A stretch of DNA of 64,000 nt. It comes from Pegoplata infirma. Taxonomy: Eukaryota; Arthropoda; Insecta; Diptera; Anthomyiidae. A program made the translations under genes and the position numbers. The notes beneath the pieces are model-generated. The model worked only from the letters and a program-made list of their open reading frames with translations. It ran no database searches and was not told where the DNA came from. The DNA lies in NCBI GenBank assembly GCA_963921195.1, contig OY992537.1:129416694-129480693 (forward strand), in the 5' to 3' direction. Positions 21,836-33,725 of this stretch are shown here, piece by piece (the stretch's first letter is position 1; every line of letters starts with the position of its first letter).

Positions 21836-23291
21836 AAAATTTTGCTGAACTGAACAGCTTTTGGAAGGAAATCACGAGTCAAAGAGCGCATCGAAACTAC
21901 CTGAATTCATGCATGATTCCTGTAGATGATGTCATAGTTTAAAGCACTATTAGAAGCACTGAAAGAGCGGTTTTAATATGCATTGAAATCACATGTCTTT
22001 TCAGCGTTGATTGAAGCATTCTTTCGTATCATTCGTTCGTTGTAACAAAAATTTTACGAAAAAAAAAAGAACTTAACAAAAAATTTCTAATTTTCACCCC
22101 TACTTTTACTGCACCCTCAACGGCGCTCTTTGGATGAAGCTGTGCTGCCAAAATCTTGACTTATTTTATAAAATAGCTGCCCTTTACGAGCTCTAAAAAA
22201 ACCCAAAAAGTAAGTTTTTGTGGTAAATATATCGTCGAACTATATTCAATAAATGCCAACTCGAAAAAGCTTACTGTTCAGGAGAGCTAAAAAACTAGTT
22301 ATTTCGAATATTATTGCAAAAATAAACAATGTACCTTCCACAAGATGGTTTAAATATTCTAAACAATTTTTACCTATGCAAAAATTTTCATATTTTGCAC
22401 TTGTTTGCGTATTTTTCAGAGATGGCATTTATTACTATATCAAAAAACAAATATTTTTTTAGAGTTGGCATATTTTGTCGGAAAATAAAAATACATTTTT
22501 TTTTGGAAAAATTTAAATTTTTTTTTTTTTTTGGTTTTTGTTATCCTTAGTACGGTAATTGCAAAAACTAAAAAAAAAAATTAAAAATCTTTGCATATTT
22601 TTGAAAGTTACTAGCTACGAAAGCCTTTTAATCTCAGGGTGGCCAACTTTGGCACTCTGTAACTCACGCTGTATTGCAATAGGGTCACTCGAAACTAGTT
22701 ATTTTTAAAGCTTATATCATTGACTTTATTTGCCCCATTCATAATGTTTCAATCTGATAAATAGTTTGAAAGTTACATAAATATAAGCATTTTCTTTTTT
22801 TGCAAACACTATTTACCGATATTTTCAAAATGGCAATATCTCGAGAACCAGTCATTAGATATCAAAATCTTTACAAGATTCGTATTTAGCATGGCAAATG
22901 CAATAAGATATGTGGTCTAATTATTTTTAAAAAAATTTTTGAAAAATTTTTGGAAATTTACAATGGGAGTTGGCATTTATTTCCACCAAAAAAATATGTA
23001 CTTTGAGTTAGCAGAATAACAAAAATGGATGTAAAACGACAACAAATTATTTTTTCGCTCTGAAATTTTTATGGCAGATAGGTATTACATAGGGGAGCTA
23101 TTTTCCATCGGAAACTCATTTCCGTCAAATTTGAGTTGGCATATTTTGAATATAGGTTCACGATATGATTTTTGCTCTGCCTAAATATATGTTTTTTAAA
23201 AAACCTAGTTTCAGAAATATATCAAAAATAACACGAAAAATGTTATCGTGACTATTGGCAAGTTTTTCATTAAGGTTGCAACACTTTTAAA
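21836..23291. other. Repeat-like spacer with GTTGGCATTT words
   Basis: The word GTTGGCAT(A/T)TTT or its complement occurs near 22252, 22463, 22968 and 23142, suggesting a decayed repeat. No gene is supported; the 60-70 codon frames near 22250-22550 lie on both strands of the same low-complexity DNA. Confidence 0.4.
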
Positions 23292-23425
23292 TATCGGAAA
23301 AGGGATCGATCGATTATCCTTCATTGATTTTCAGTCGATTTAGCGATGTCTATTTATCTGTTTGTTAAAAACACGCTAACTTCTTAAAGACAACTGTGAG
23401 GCTGCTGAAACTTGGCATATGTCCG
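23292..23425 (+). repeat. DINE/HINE internal fragment
   Basis: GATCGATTATCC, then TTTTCAGTCGATTTAGCGAT, GTCTATTTATCTGTTTGTT, AAAACACGCTAACTT and GGCTGCTGAAACTTGGCATA follow the order of the DINE copy at 28200-28340. The sequence then breaks off into MITE-like DNA. It may be the left piece of a copy whose right piece is at 31273-31360. Confidence 0.6.
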
Positions 23426-25160
23426 CAAAAAAATGTAAAATCACAAGAAAAGCTCGTAAATTTTACTATGAATTGTCGTCAAAAAGGAAGTAGAAAAAAT
23501 AGCGTAAAATAGCAAAAATTCCATGCAAGTTTTTTCGCGTCAAAAAGTTGTAAATTAACAATTTTATTGTTAAAATGTTTGTTATCAGCCGCAAAAGTTT
23601 CCGGAAATAATTATGAAGTTACAAGAAAAGTTGTTAATTCGCTAAAAAAAATATTAATTAACACAGAAAATTTTTAATTTTGCAATTTTGTTGGTAAAAT
23701 GTTTGTTTTTAGCCCAAAAATTTCGGAAAAATGTAAATTTACAAGAAAAATACTAAACTCACTAAAACAAGAAGTAAGCCCCAGTTTCTGTAACACGAAC
23801 GTCGTTCGTCTGCGACGAATTCCATTTCCATGTATTTTATTATAATAACAAAATACATGGAAATTTGTTGCAGACGACTGGCGTTCGTGTTAGAGAAACT
23901 GCGGGTAAATCTACAAGGAAAAGTAATTTTGCAATTATATAGGTAAGTATTACAAATTTACAAGAAAAGTTGTAAATTAACAATTTTGTCCTTAAATTTT
24001 TGCGGCTGATTACAAAAATGTTACCAGTAAAATGGTAATTTTGCAACTTTTTTTGTTCTTATGATTTTACTAGTTTTTTTGCTACCCATTATATTACGAG
24101 ATTTCGTAGTAAGCATTACAAGTAGATTTTTCAAGTATTTTTTTTTGTCATAAACATCGTAAAATCGCGTTAATACCTTGTTAACAATAATTTTTTCTTG
24201 TACATTTACAATTTTAACAATTAAATTATAAATTTACAACTTTATGTATTCGGGACTTGAAAAAAATTACCGTGTCCGAACTTAGAAAAATTTCAGGGAA
24301 AAAAAATCTTCTTTTTCTAAAATTATTTTAAATGCAATTCTTTACTTCAATAAGCAAAAAATTCAGCGACTTGCAAAATTTAAAAAAAGAATTTTTTTAT
24401 AACTGCAAAGTTACACTTTTTTGTAATACAACACAAATCCTCGTAACGAAATAATTTTTTTAATTTACCTTAAAAATTTGTGGAATATATGTACGAAAAC
24501 ATTTTTGTAAAATTAAAAACAAATTTAAACTTCGATCGACCACAACATAAAATTTTTTGTTAAAAAACAAGCTCAACAATTAAATATTGAAAATATGGGA
24601 TTACGATACTTTTTCTACACTTATAGAAATTTTTACACGATAATAATGAAAACCTGCATAAGTGTTATGAAAAATGACAATAAAAACTAACCTATGTCAG
24701 CTTTCATTGAATTAATAAAATATGTTTTCAGTAAGTCAAAAATATAAAAAGTTTCATGAAATTTTTGAAAATATGCAAAGAAAATTGAAATGGTATTTAA
24801 AGAAAATTTTTCATAATTTTAATGTAAATCTGACTTTTCAACATCATCTCCAAATAAAATCTCTATTCAAAAAAAAATATCATTTTACAAATATTTGAAA
24901 AATTAATTTATAGGCAATGCAAAGAAGCATTCCCTTGTAATTTCACTAACAATAAGAAGTCATTTTAGATATATTTTTTTTAAATTTATGATTCAAATTA
25001 AAAAAAAGAACAATGAACAATTTCAATGAAACTATGAAAGTTCTACGAAATAATTTTACAACATGCGTTAATTTTTATTCAGCAATGAAAAATGTTTAAT
25101 GAATTTCATTCATTCGTAATATACGAATCGTTTTTCTATCAATGTAAGTTTTTTTTAATG
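23426..25160. repeat. TTTACAAGAAAA-rich repeat related to MITE F and T
   Basis: The words TTACAAGAAAAGTTGTAAATT and CAATTTTGTTGGTAAAATG are reiterated between 23440 and 24060. The block GGATTACGATACTTTTTCTA near 24600 matches 36921-36940 in MITE T, so this is another, larger member of the CACTCAAAA/TTTACAA group with unresolved ends. No coding frame. Confidence 0.5.
23779..23905. mobile_element. ~125-bp hairpin MITE with ACACGAACG arms
   Basis: The left arm CAGTTTCTGTAACACGAACG continues through TCGTCTGCGACGAATT and CCATGTATTTTATT. The right arm, complemented, reads CAGTTTCTCTAACACGAACG, then GTCGTCTGCAACAAATTT and CCATGTATTTTGTT. The arms are ~58 bp and nearly abut. A related hairpin is at 55058-55134. 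Confidence 0.8.
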
Positions 25161-26096
25161 TACACTCAAAATAATTACTCTGTAAAATGACTGTAATCTC
25201 AATTCGACATATATTTGACAAAGTTATCTGCTGAAATACAGATTTTAGTATTACAGAAATTACTTTGTATTTTTTTTTTTGTGATCGAAAAACAAAATTT
25301 TATCTGTAATTTTACGTTTTACTTTGTAATCTCTATTTTACAGATAATGAACAGAGTTTTTTTTGTTAAAACACAGACTTTAGAAAAATACTTTGTCTTT
25401 TTCTCGTAACCAAAATACTAAATTTCATTTTTAATTTTACTTATTGCTGTGTAATACAGTTTTCAAATAAAAAATCTCTTAAAAAACCTTCCAAATATTT
25501 AAAATTTTTAGAGGATGTCGTTTTAAGTTGGAGGTATTCGTAAAAAAATCGTAATTTTCACAAAAATAAAAAAAAAAAACTAAATTTGGAAACAATTAAG
25601 CGGGCAAATTTACACGATGGCATTTCCCAAGTGTCAACACTACTTGCACATTAAGGAAGGAGAAATTGATGAGGAGTAAAATAGTGACCGCTGAAAAAAA
25701 GCCATATCAAGCGCATTAAAAATATATATAAGAAAGTCAGAGGGCTTTCATAAACGATTTCCCTTTAGTTTTATTATAAGTTTTTATTGGAATGACCCCT
25801 CTCAAATGTGACACAGAAAATGAGAAGTTTATGAAAAAAAAAACTCTGAGAACTTCTAGCGAGTTTATAAATAATTTCTACAAAGTTAAACATTCTCGTG
25901 CGAAATATTTAAGCGGGCGCATTTAAATGATGGCATTTGCCATTATTTTGCGTCAAGTTATTACTTACGCATGCTTCTTGCACGTTACAGTCGAAGAAAA
26001 TTAAAAAGAATTCTTATAGTTGCCACTTAAAAAGCTAATTTTAACAAGAAATTAAAAAATAACGTTTCGCGGGCGTACCATTAACCCTCTAATGCA

Positions 26097-26431
26097 ATGG
26101 TTCCCAACCTTTGATTCTCGCCCCACTAGGGGGCAATTTGAAGCTTGCAGGGGGGCAACGAGCAAATTTTCAAGACTTCTTTTAGTCAAATTAACTACAA
26201 AAACATTTTTTTTTACAAAATTAAAAACAAAAATTTTGTTAATCGCTTAAAATGTTTACTAAAAACTTAGTTTAAATGCTTATTTTACAAAAACTCTGCT
26301 AAACCAGTAGTATTTTTTTATTAGAAACAAAAATTAGAAAAATTAGCAATTATTTCTTGAGTGTAGGGGGGACAACGCAATTTTTTTAACTTAAAAGTGG
26401 GGCGTGGCGTAAAAAAGGTTGGGAACCATTG
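26097..26431. mobile_element. hAT-type MITE I in the left end of K
   Basis: Termini CAATGGTTCCCAACCTTTG and the complement of CAATGGTTCCCAACCTTTTT; perfect 8-bp duplication CTCTAATG at 26089-26096 and 26432-26439. The element is 335 bp. Next to the ends are G-rich blocks (GCCCCACTAGGGGGC, GGGGCGTGGCG). Non-coding. Confidence 0.92.
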
Positions 26432-26760
26432 CTCTAATGCATAAGGCCGCTTTTAGGCGGCCCTGTGGATTTGGTTGTAACTTTTGAACGGCATCACTTA
26501 CAAACAAGAGAGTGGTCGATTTAGAAAGCTAACATTACACTGATTTATATTGTGCTCTTCTTCATTACGTACTTTTTTGTTTTCAAATTCACTTTTCGCA
26601 TATTTATAAACAAAAGAAATTAGGTAATAAAGAAGAACACAATATAAATCTGTGCAATGTTAGCTTTCAAAATCGACCATTATCTTGTTTTAAAGTGATG
26701 CCGTTCAAAAGTTACAACCAAATCCATAGGGCCGCCTAAAAGTGGCCTTATACATTAGAG

Positions 26761-28006
26761 CAGCGGTTACCAACCTTTTTGGCTCGCGTACCCCTAATTT
26801 TAAATTCTGTCAGCCGCGTACCCCCTGACAAAAAAAAAAACTTATCATATAAATATTATCATTTTTTTGAAGGATTTAGAGGAGATCAAAACAATGGTGG
26901 TATTTTTTTGAAAAAAATGTTCGCTCCTTGGGGGATGCACAATACATCTGAAAACGCGGATTTTGAGCTGATTTTTCTGCAGAGCAAAAACAGCTGAAAA
27001 TATTGCAAATCTGATTTCACCAGTCGTTTCTACACCAAAAATTTAAACAACGGACGTTTTTTGAACTCTTAAAAAAAGTTATAAAAACACATCACAGAGG
27101 GCGGAAATATAATGTTTTTTTATTTTTTTAATAATTTTTTTTTAATCGAATGAAACACCCTCGTATATACAATGGGTACGTTCAGCAGAGAAAGCTGCTA
27201 CCCAGCTGCTCCTCAACATTCTGCTGAACGGTTTAATTTTTGACATTTTAGTCAACATGTTGAGTGAGCGCTTCTCATCACTGGTAGCGTTAAAAAATTA
27301 TGCTACATTTGATCACAAACTGATAAATAAGCTGTTTTATTGAAATTATTTCTTTTTTTTTGACGTTATTTAAGGAAATAAACAAAAATATCATAAAAAA
27401 GTAATTTCCACAGATAAAATAAATGAAAATATAAAAAAACAGTCATTTATTCCAATATTTTAAAACATTCATACAAAATTGCGTTCAGCAGAATCAACTA
27501 ATCAAAACATGCTACATCTCAACTGTTGAGTAGCAGGTTTCTCTGCTGAACACGCTCAATGAAAGGGCATGTTGAGCTTAACAAAATGATACTAAAATTT
27601 CCACTCTATCACAACCCGTTTCCAAAATGCCCAAAAACACGTTTTTTGAGAACTTTGACATACATTTTCTCAAAAGCCTGACATCATAGAAAAATTTGGG
27701 AACTATATTCAGAATCAGCATCGAAAGGTTAATCGTGGTCAGATCTCAAAGTGGTCAAGTGGTCAGATCTCAAAATATCGCAAAAAAAAAATGCTCTCTA
27801 AAATGCACAAAAATACGTTTTTTGTGAACTTTGACCTCATATTTCTTAAATACCTGACGTTATGGAAAACTTTGGAAGCCAGATGCGGAACCAGCATTGA
27901 AAGGTTAATCTAAAACGAATGTCCAAATTACTAAAATTTTGCGTACCCCCGCAGACAGTTTCGCGTACCCCCTAGTGGTACGCGTACCATAGGTTGGTAA
28001 CCGCTG
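26761..28006. mobile_element. hAT-type element J in the right end of K
   Basis: Termini CAGCGGTTACCAACCTTTTT and the complement of CAGCGGTTACCAACCTATGG; perfect 8-bp duplication CATTAGAG at 26753-26760 and 28007-28014. GCGTACCCC blocks lie under both ends. The 1.25-kb interior is non-coding and holds a further inverted-repeat insertion at 27174-27558. The ends resemble those of hAT I, so both may use one transposase. Confidence 0.92.
27174..27558. mobile_element. Inverted-repeat insertion with GTTCAGCAGAGAAA ends
   Basis: Left: ACGTTCAGCAGAGAAAGCTG then CTACC. Right, complemented: GTGTTCAGCAGAGAAACCTG then CTACTC. A second CTGCTGAACG lies at 27222 and its partner at 27483. CAATG flanks both sides (27172-27176 area and 27559), a possible 5-bp duplication. 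It sits inside hAT J. Confidence 0.6.
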
Positions 28007-28103
28007 CATTAGAGGGTTAAAGTGGGGAATGAATTTAATCAGGCACATTTAAATTTTAGTTTTTTTCTCTCAGTATATGAAAGTACTAATAGGAAACATT
28101 TTT

Positions 28104-29242
28104 ATACCCTCCACTCTAGTGATAGAGGGTATATATAAGTTTGTCATTCCGTTTGTAACACATCGAAATATTGGTCTAGGACCCCATAAAGTATATATAT
28201 TCATGATCCTTGATCGATTTTAAGTCGATCTAGCGATGTCCGTCCGTCCGTCCGTCCGTCTGTCTGTCTGTCTGTCCGTTGAAAACACGCTAACTTTTGA
28301 AAGACTTTATGGAGGCTCCTGAAGTTTGACATATATGTTCTCCATTTACCGGGTCAGGTTGGTATTGCAATCCAGCGAAATCGGTCCAGTGGCTCAAAAG
28401 TTATGAGCAAAAGAGTAAATTTCGGCAAGGGTATTTTTCGAATTTACAAGATTAAAACCACTATAACTATAACTTTTGAGGGGGCTGAAGCTTAGCATAT
28501 ATATTTGTCGTTCCCAAAGGCTGTTTGGTTTTGAATTTCAGCAAAATCGGTTCAGTGGTTCAAAAGTTATAAGCAAAGCACTGAATTTCAGATTTGTTTC
28601 ACCTTAAACTGTTGAAAACTCATTAAACAAGTTTTAAAAGCATGGTGAAATACCAGTTTTGTAAAACTTGTTATTGTTTGTTTTCTTGTCGTGGGGTGCA
28701 GTTTAGTTGTTAGACAAGTAAATATTTGTTATTGTTTTGTTATTGTTAGTGTAACTGTATGTAACGGGAAAAAATCAAATAAAGTATGAGTATGATTGAA
28801 TGTTAATTTGTTTTTGGTTTTTAAAGAAGAGGATGGTAATATAAAAAGAGGAAAATATTTGAAATAGTTTTTTTTTGTATTACATATAGGTATAAAATAG
28901 CAAAAATATTTTACAAAGTAATTTGTTACTCAAAGAAATTGTACACTAAAAAAATATTTACACTCAAAAAAAATGTTACACTCAAAAAAAAAAATGTACA
29001 CATTATTATTTTTTTTTTTTGAATGAAATGGCAGACTCAAAAAAATGTTGACAGTCAAAAAAATTTTACACTCAAAAAAATTTGATTGATTAAAAGAAAG
29101 TTTGACTCAAAATAATATACATATTTCTAATAAAAAATTTGTAATGCAATTTTTTGATTTTTTTTTTAGAAAATTACTATCAGATAACATTGTGGAGGGT
29201 ATTCATAGATTCGACCAAGTCGAATTTAATTTTTCTACTTGT
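28104..29242 (+). mobile_element. DINE-1/HINE-type Helitron-derived repeat
   Basis: It starts TATACCCTCCACTCTAG, continues GTTTGTCATTCCGTTTGTAA, CCCCATAAAGTATATATATT and GTCGATCTAGCGATGTCC, then a GTCC/GTCT microsatellite (28233-28276). It ends GGAGGGTATTCATAGATTCG then ACTTGT. These are the recognised landmarks of DINE-1-like elements. A TTACACTCAAAAAAAATG array occupies 28945-29090. It is non-coding and was moved by a Helitron protein not encoded here. Confidence 0.85.
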
Positions 29243-29744
29243 TTCCATTTAAATAGTCCCTGCAAAAATCGTCATTTATTAATTTAAAAAAACCTCGATG
29301 AACATTTACCGCTTTAATGCATCTCTAAATATGTGAGCTTTGATAATTTAAAATATAGTAATACTCAAAGAAAAATGTTGTTGGCTTGTCAGACTGTTAA
29401 TGTTTTTGAAGCAGAGAAGTTCTGGAGTTCATGCAAGTAAAGTTAAACAAAAATAAAAACGCCGTTGGAATGACAACTTGTGTTATTTTTGTTTCATGTG
29501 TTCAAGTTTGAAATAGGGCTGTCAATCCCGAAATCCCGGGATTTTTGTCATAAAATGAATCCCGAATCCCGGGATTTTTAACCTCGAATCCCGGGATTTT
29601 TGAAATATTAAAAATATATGAGATTTTGTTTTTAAAAATACAAATTTGTTCAATTATTGTTACATTTACATAAACAAATTAAAACTAAAACTTTTTTTAA
29701 TTTTCAATTTAATTTGTCTGAGCTGAAAATTCTACCCAGGCTTG

Positions 29745-29792
29745 CTGAATAATAGTCCAACGCACTAACCATTAAGCCACACTCACGAAGCC
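29745..29792 (-). repeat. tRNA 5'-half-like fragment
   Basis: On the minus strand TGGCTTAATGGTTAGTGCG fits a D-arm/A box, followed by TTGGACTATTATTCAGCAAG and CCTGGGTAG. The T-arm is missing. A SINE head remnant is more likely than a gene. Confidence 0.45.
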
Positions 29793-30139
29793 CTTTGACC
29801 AAAGTTTGCAGGTTTTGGCGAAAAGTATCTAAACAACCGAAAATTTGATCGAAGGGCGCCACTAGTAAATTTAATCCGATTGGCCTCAAATTTTTACCAC
29901 ATTAGTTTTAGGCGTAGGAGAATAAAAATTTTGCCGGACGTTCAAAATTGAAAGAAAAACTTTTTTTAAACAAAAAAAATTAAAGTCTAATGTATTATAT
30001 TATTACTTTTCTCCTTTAAATGTTGTTATTACTTTTAATTTTCTTTAAATTAGTTTTAAAATTATACAGTCCAACAAAAAAAGCAAATAAAAGTTGTCAT
30101 TTTCCATAACAAACCCCTCAAGGTTTTTTTAGTGCATTG

Positions 30140-30355
30140 CTAAATAAATAATAATAATAATTACTTGAAAACTGCATAAGTGGCGTATACTTAATTTTTT
30201 AATTGTCTTTAAATAACAATCAGAATAATTAGAAATATTTTTTTTTGATAATTTCGTTGTAGGGAAATAGACCCAAGGGTTTTCGTGGGAATCAAACCCA
30301 CGACTCCCTGCTTAATAGGCTAGCACGCAACCATCTAACCCAAAAGTAGCCCCCT
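30140..30355 (-). mobile_element. tRNA-headed SINE, copy 2
   Basis: On the minus strand GGGTTAGATGGTTGCGTGCT then AGCC forms an A-box half and GTCGTGGGTTTGATTCCCAC a B-box half. This is followed by a body similar to the SINE at 39162-39403 and an ATT-repeat tail (30146-30162 on the plus strand). Compared with copy 1 the head is more divergent. No clear TSD. It sits inside hAT E. Confidence 0.75.
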
Positions 30356-30797
30356 TAATATGATCAATAAAATTGAAACATATAGAGTCTACTATTTTTT
30401 TACTCTTATAATCAAAGAAATTTAATCCAAAAAATCCCGAAATCCCGAAAAATCCCGGGATCCCGAAAACCCGGGATTTCGATTTTCAAATCCCGAATCC
30501 CGGGATTTAGTTTGAAATCAACTAAATTTAACAAAAATTTTGCACTCATAAAATGCATTTAACTAAAACTTTATAAATTTTACAGTGTTTTTTGGTAAAA
30601 TTCTGATTGCTTTTATCAACATTTTTCAGAAAATTCAGTAAATTTACAGTTTTTGTAATGAAATCTCTTTACAAAGTTTTCTTAGTTAAATAACAAAAAA
30701 TCTTGATTGTTGGAAATCTATGGTATTTTCTGCTGACCCAGAAGAGTATCTCTGTAATTCAACAGAGTTATTCTTTTGAGTGTACATACATATACAT

Positions 30798-31264
30798 TAG
30801 GGATGTAACTTTTTTTTTGAGTGCAAAATACCACTCCAGTACCATCTGGCGAATGTTGTTCTAATAATAAAAAATAGTTTTTTATGTTGATTCGGTGAAA
30901 AAAGTTTCCGCACCGAAAGAGATTTCTAAAGTGCTTTAAATTTTTATTTATATTTTTTTAAAAATTATGATTTTTTAAATATCGCGATTTGATCAAAATT
31001 TTGCATTAGACTTATGAAAAATAGTTCGGTATTGAAGATTATATAAGAATTTTAACAAAAAATAACTTATTTAAGACAAGAATAACTGTTTTGATAAAAA
31101 AATAAATAAATGAATATAGACAAAACTTCAACGCATTCGGTGTGGAAACTTTTTTCACGATAGAGGTAAAGTGGCACCATATTTTTTTTATATTTTTACA
31201 TGCTCTACACGGCTATGGGTGGTATTTTTGATATTTGCAAAAATTGCAAAAAGTTATATCCCTA
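30798..31264. mobile_element. hAT-type MITE W
   Basis: Ends TAGGGATGTAACTTTTT and the complement of TAGGGATATAACTTTTT; perfect 8-bp duplication ATATACAT at 30790-30797 and 31265-31272. A second paired block, AAAATACCACTCC against AAAATACCACCCA, lies inside the ends. It is 467 bp and non-coding, and lies 13 bases beyond the right end of element M. Confidence 0.9.
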
Positions 31265-31272
31265 ATATACAT

Positions 31273-31360
31273 ATTTGCAATTTTACGAATACGTTATTGA
31301 ATTTCAAACAAATCGGTGCAGGGATTCAAAAATTATGAGAAAAACCATTAGTTTTAAATG
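31273..31360 (+). repeat. DINE/HINE internal fragment
   Basis: TTGAATTTCAAACAAATCGG then TGCAGGGATTCAAAAATTATGAG matches the DINE block at 28531-28580 (TTGAATTTCAGCAAAATCGG). It may be the right piece of the copy begun at 23292, with roughly 7.8 kb of later insertions between. Confidence 0.5.
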
Positions 31361-33717
31361 TTTTTTTTTGCGAATTTACTCAAAATAATTTTCTAGCCTA
31401 AAAAATTTTTACACTAAAAAAAAAATTAAAAAAAGTTTTAACTTAAAAAGTACTAAACTTTTTTTGATTTTTTATTTTAAAAAAATTATATTTGGAACGC
31501 ATAAGACATGCTTTAAAAAAGCAACAAAAATATTTTACAAAGTTTTTATTTCATTAAAAAAATGTTTGCACTCAAAAAAAAAAAAATTGCATTAAAAAGA
31601 AAAAAATTACAACATTTTTTTTTACAAAAATTAACTTTTCTAGTCAAAATTTTTATACAATTTTTTTTTTCAAATCTATTTATTTATTTTATTTGACCCT
31701 TTTATTTATGAATTAAGAAATTAAAATACTTGAGCTCGAGGTCTTTGTTATAACATTAATTATTTGGCAAAAGTGCACTTTACGGGGCACGATTATTTTT
31801 TTTTGGGGGGGGGGGGGATGGAAATTGGACCCCCTCTGTAATTAAAAAAAAACGAAATTAAAATTTTAAAATTTAATTTTCTTGAACTCTATTAAATAAT
31901 CTTTGAGAAAAAATTTTTTGAGTGTAAACAAGTTAAACGAAATTTTTCCTTCTTTTTCTGATTGCTTTGCTAAAGTTAAAAAAAAAAAAACCGAAAAAAT
32001 TTTCAAACGAACTTGGGTTGTTTATTATTCTTTTTGTGGTGGAAAGCACAAAAACTATAGAACTTAGGTAATTTATAAAATTCATAGAGAATACTTAGCC
32101 GACTTAAAATAGGAAAGGGATTTTAAGAGTTGTATTTATCCATTTAATAGTTTTTTTTGATTTTTTCTTTGCTTGCATATTTCGCAAAAGGCAAAGTGAC
32201 GACGAAGACGATGGTGATGGGATAATGGTGATTGGAGTATTATGTTGTTGAAAAATAATCCAAAGTGTTGAGTTTTTAATATAGTTTTACACTGTGAGAA
32301 ACAAATTTATAATTTGTTTTTATAATTTTTAAAAATTTATTTTTAAAAAAAAAAATATTTACACTTGAAATTTTTTTGATTTTTTTGTTTTTGTGCATAA
32401 ACAATTGCAAAGATAATATTTTTTTTTGTTTTTAATTTTTTTTTTAATATTTTTTTTTTATTTTTTAATATTTTTTAGTTTTTATTTTAGTTTTTTATTG
32501 TTATTATTGGATTTTATTTTAAAAAATAATTCAATTGTTTAACTTTTGTTATTTTTTTTTAATTTTTCACTTAATTTAATACACTTTATTAATTTGTTTT
32601 AAACACTTGCTATTGTTTTTATTTATTGAAAACTAATAAAAAAACATTTTTAAAAATTTATTAAAATTATTACCGCTTTTTTTTATTGTTGATAAACACC
32701 AATTTTTGTTGTTTTTGGAGAATGCACTTTTTGATAATTTTTTTTTTTTTGCGAAAAATATTTTTAACAATTCTCTTGTTGTTTTTTTGTGTTTTTGAAT
32801 TTTCTTTTTTAATTTTATTTTGTTAAAAATGCTAAAAATTCTGTATTTTTTTTAATTTTCTTGCTTTTGTTTATAATTTTTTTTTTTAAATTTTATTTAA
32901 TTTTATTTTGTGGAACAAAAAACTTAAGAAAAAACGTTACGAGACATTTAGTGCACACACTGCGACAAGCAAGCGAGCACCTCCGAAACCTAGGTCCGAA
33001 TAGACGAACATGAAATTTGTGAATTGCGTTTCTGGCCCACCAACCACCAAAAACCACTGTATATTTCAGCAAATACACAAACAAAAACACAATGTAGCAG
33101 CAGTGCCAGCAGCAGCAGAATGGCAGACAGAGCATTAGAGAAAAAAAGCATTACTCAAGAAAAAGCAAATATAAATTGTACAAAAATTCATTTCTGTTTT
33201 GTGGTTGTTGTTCTTATTGCTGTTTTTTTAATGTAGTCGCAGCCGCACACACATTTTAAATTACACAAACAACCGTCTCTAATGTGTATTGAGAATTCTT
33301 ATTGAAATGTTGTTGTGTATGGGGAAGCTTGTTAAAACAACAAAAAAAAACAACGACAACAACTCTAACTACTTAAAAAGGTGGATTTGTGTTTGTATAA
33401 AAAATTCAATAACAACAATAGGCGAAAAAATTTAAAAACACAAAACAAAAAAGCGCTTACAGAGTCGTGAGAGCGCAGCAAGCGCAATTTTTTATTTATC
33501 GCACACACACACACCCATAGTGAATCACCACCACTACCACCACCAAAACATAAAGTGCAAATCATTTGAAAAAAAGCCCATTCTAACGAACGCATTAGCA
33601 AAAGCAAATTTGAAAAAAATAACACTTTACCAAACACACACATCCGCATAAGTGATGCCAAAAGTTTTCTGTAAAATAAAATCGCTGAAAAATTTTGAAA
33701 AACTTCTTTATTTGAAA
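31361..33717. other. A+T-rich spacer, possibly unique DNA
   Basis: There is no supported gene. It holds a run of 13 G (31805-31817), CAG-rich DNA at 33093-33120 and (CA)n plus ACC repeats near 33505-33545. From about 32900 to 33650 the DNA is less T-rich and not visibly repetitive, so it may be old unique sequence. Open frames of 70-98 codons there lie on both strands and overlap each other. Confidence 0.45.
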
Positions 33718-33725
33718 TGGGCCAT

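Larger units (their letters stand above)
26087..28016. mobile_element. piggyBac-like MITE K, split by hAT I and hAT J
   Basis: K starts CCCTCTAATGCATAAGGCC and ends with the complement of CCCTCTAATGTATAAGGCC. It is flanked by TTAA at 26083-26086 and 28017-28020. TTAA targets with CCCT ends define the piggyBac group. Without its two insertions K is about 333 bp and almost wholly palindromic (GGATTTGGTTGTAACTTTTG and its complement are paired arms; centre near 26590). Each of its terminal repeats has been hit once by a hAT element at the same position. Confidence 0.9.
29514..30509. mobile_element. hAT-type element E, AATCCCGGGATT family
   Basis: The left end is TAGGGCTGTCAATCCCG. The right end has lost part of the terminal repeat, leaving TAAATCCCGGGATTCGGG on the other strand. 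The 8-bp duplication GTTTGAAA (29506-29513 and 30510-30517) is perfect. AATCCCGGGATT words fill 29525-29600 and 30425-30505. The interior carries a minus-strand SINE (30140-30355) and a tRNA-like fragment near 29745-29792. No transposase. Confidence 0.88.
25163..30782. mobile_element. CACTCAAAA element M (Tc1-like), interrupted three times
   Basis: Left end CACTCAAAATAATTACTCTG, right end complement CACTCAAAAGAATAACTCTG, flanked by TA at 25161-25162 and 30783-30784. The left 0.9 kb and the last 0.25 kb align collinearly with element G (51365-52284): ACTGTAATCTCAATT, GACAAAGTTATC.GCTGAAATA, TTTAAGCGGGCGCATTTAAA, TGGAAATCTATGGTATTTTC. Inside lie a piggyBac-like MITE (26087-28016), a DINE element (28104-29242) and hAT E (29514-30509). 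No transposase frame remains. Confidence 0.8.
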
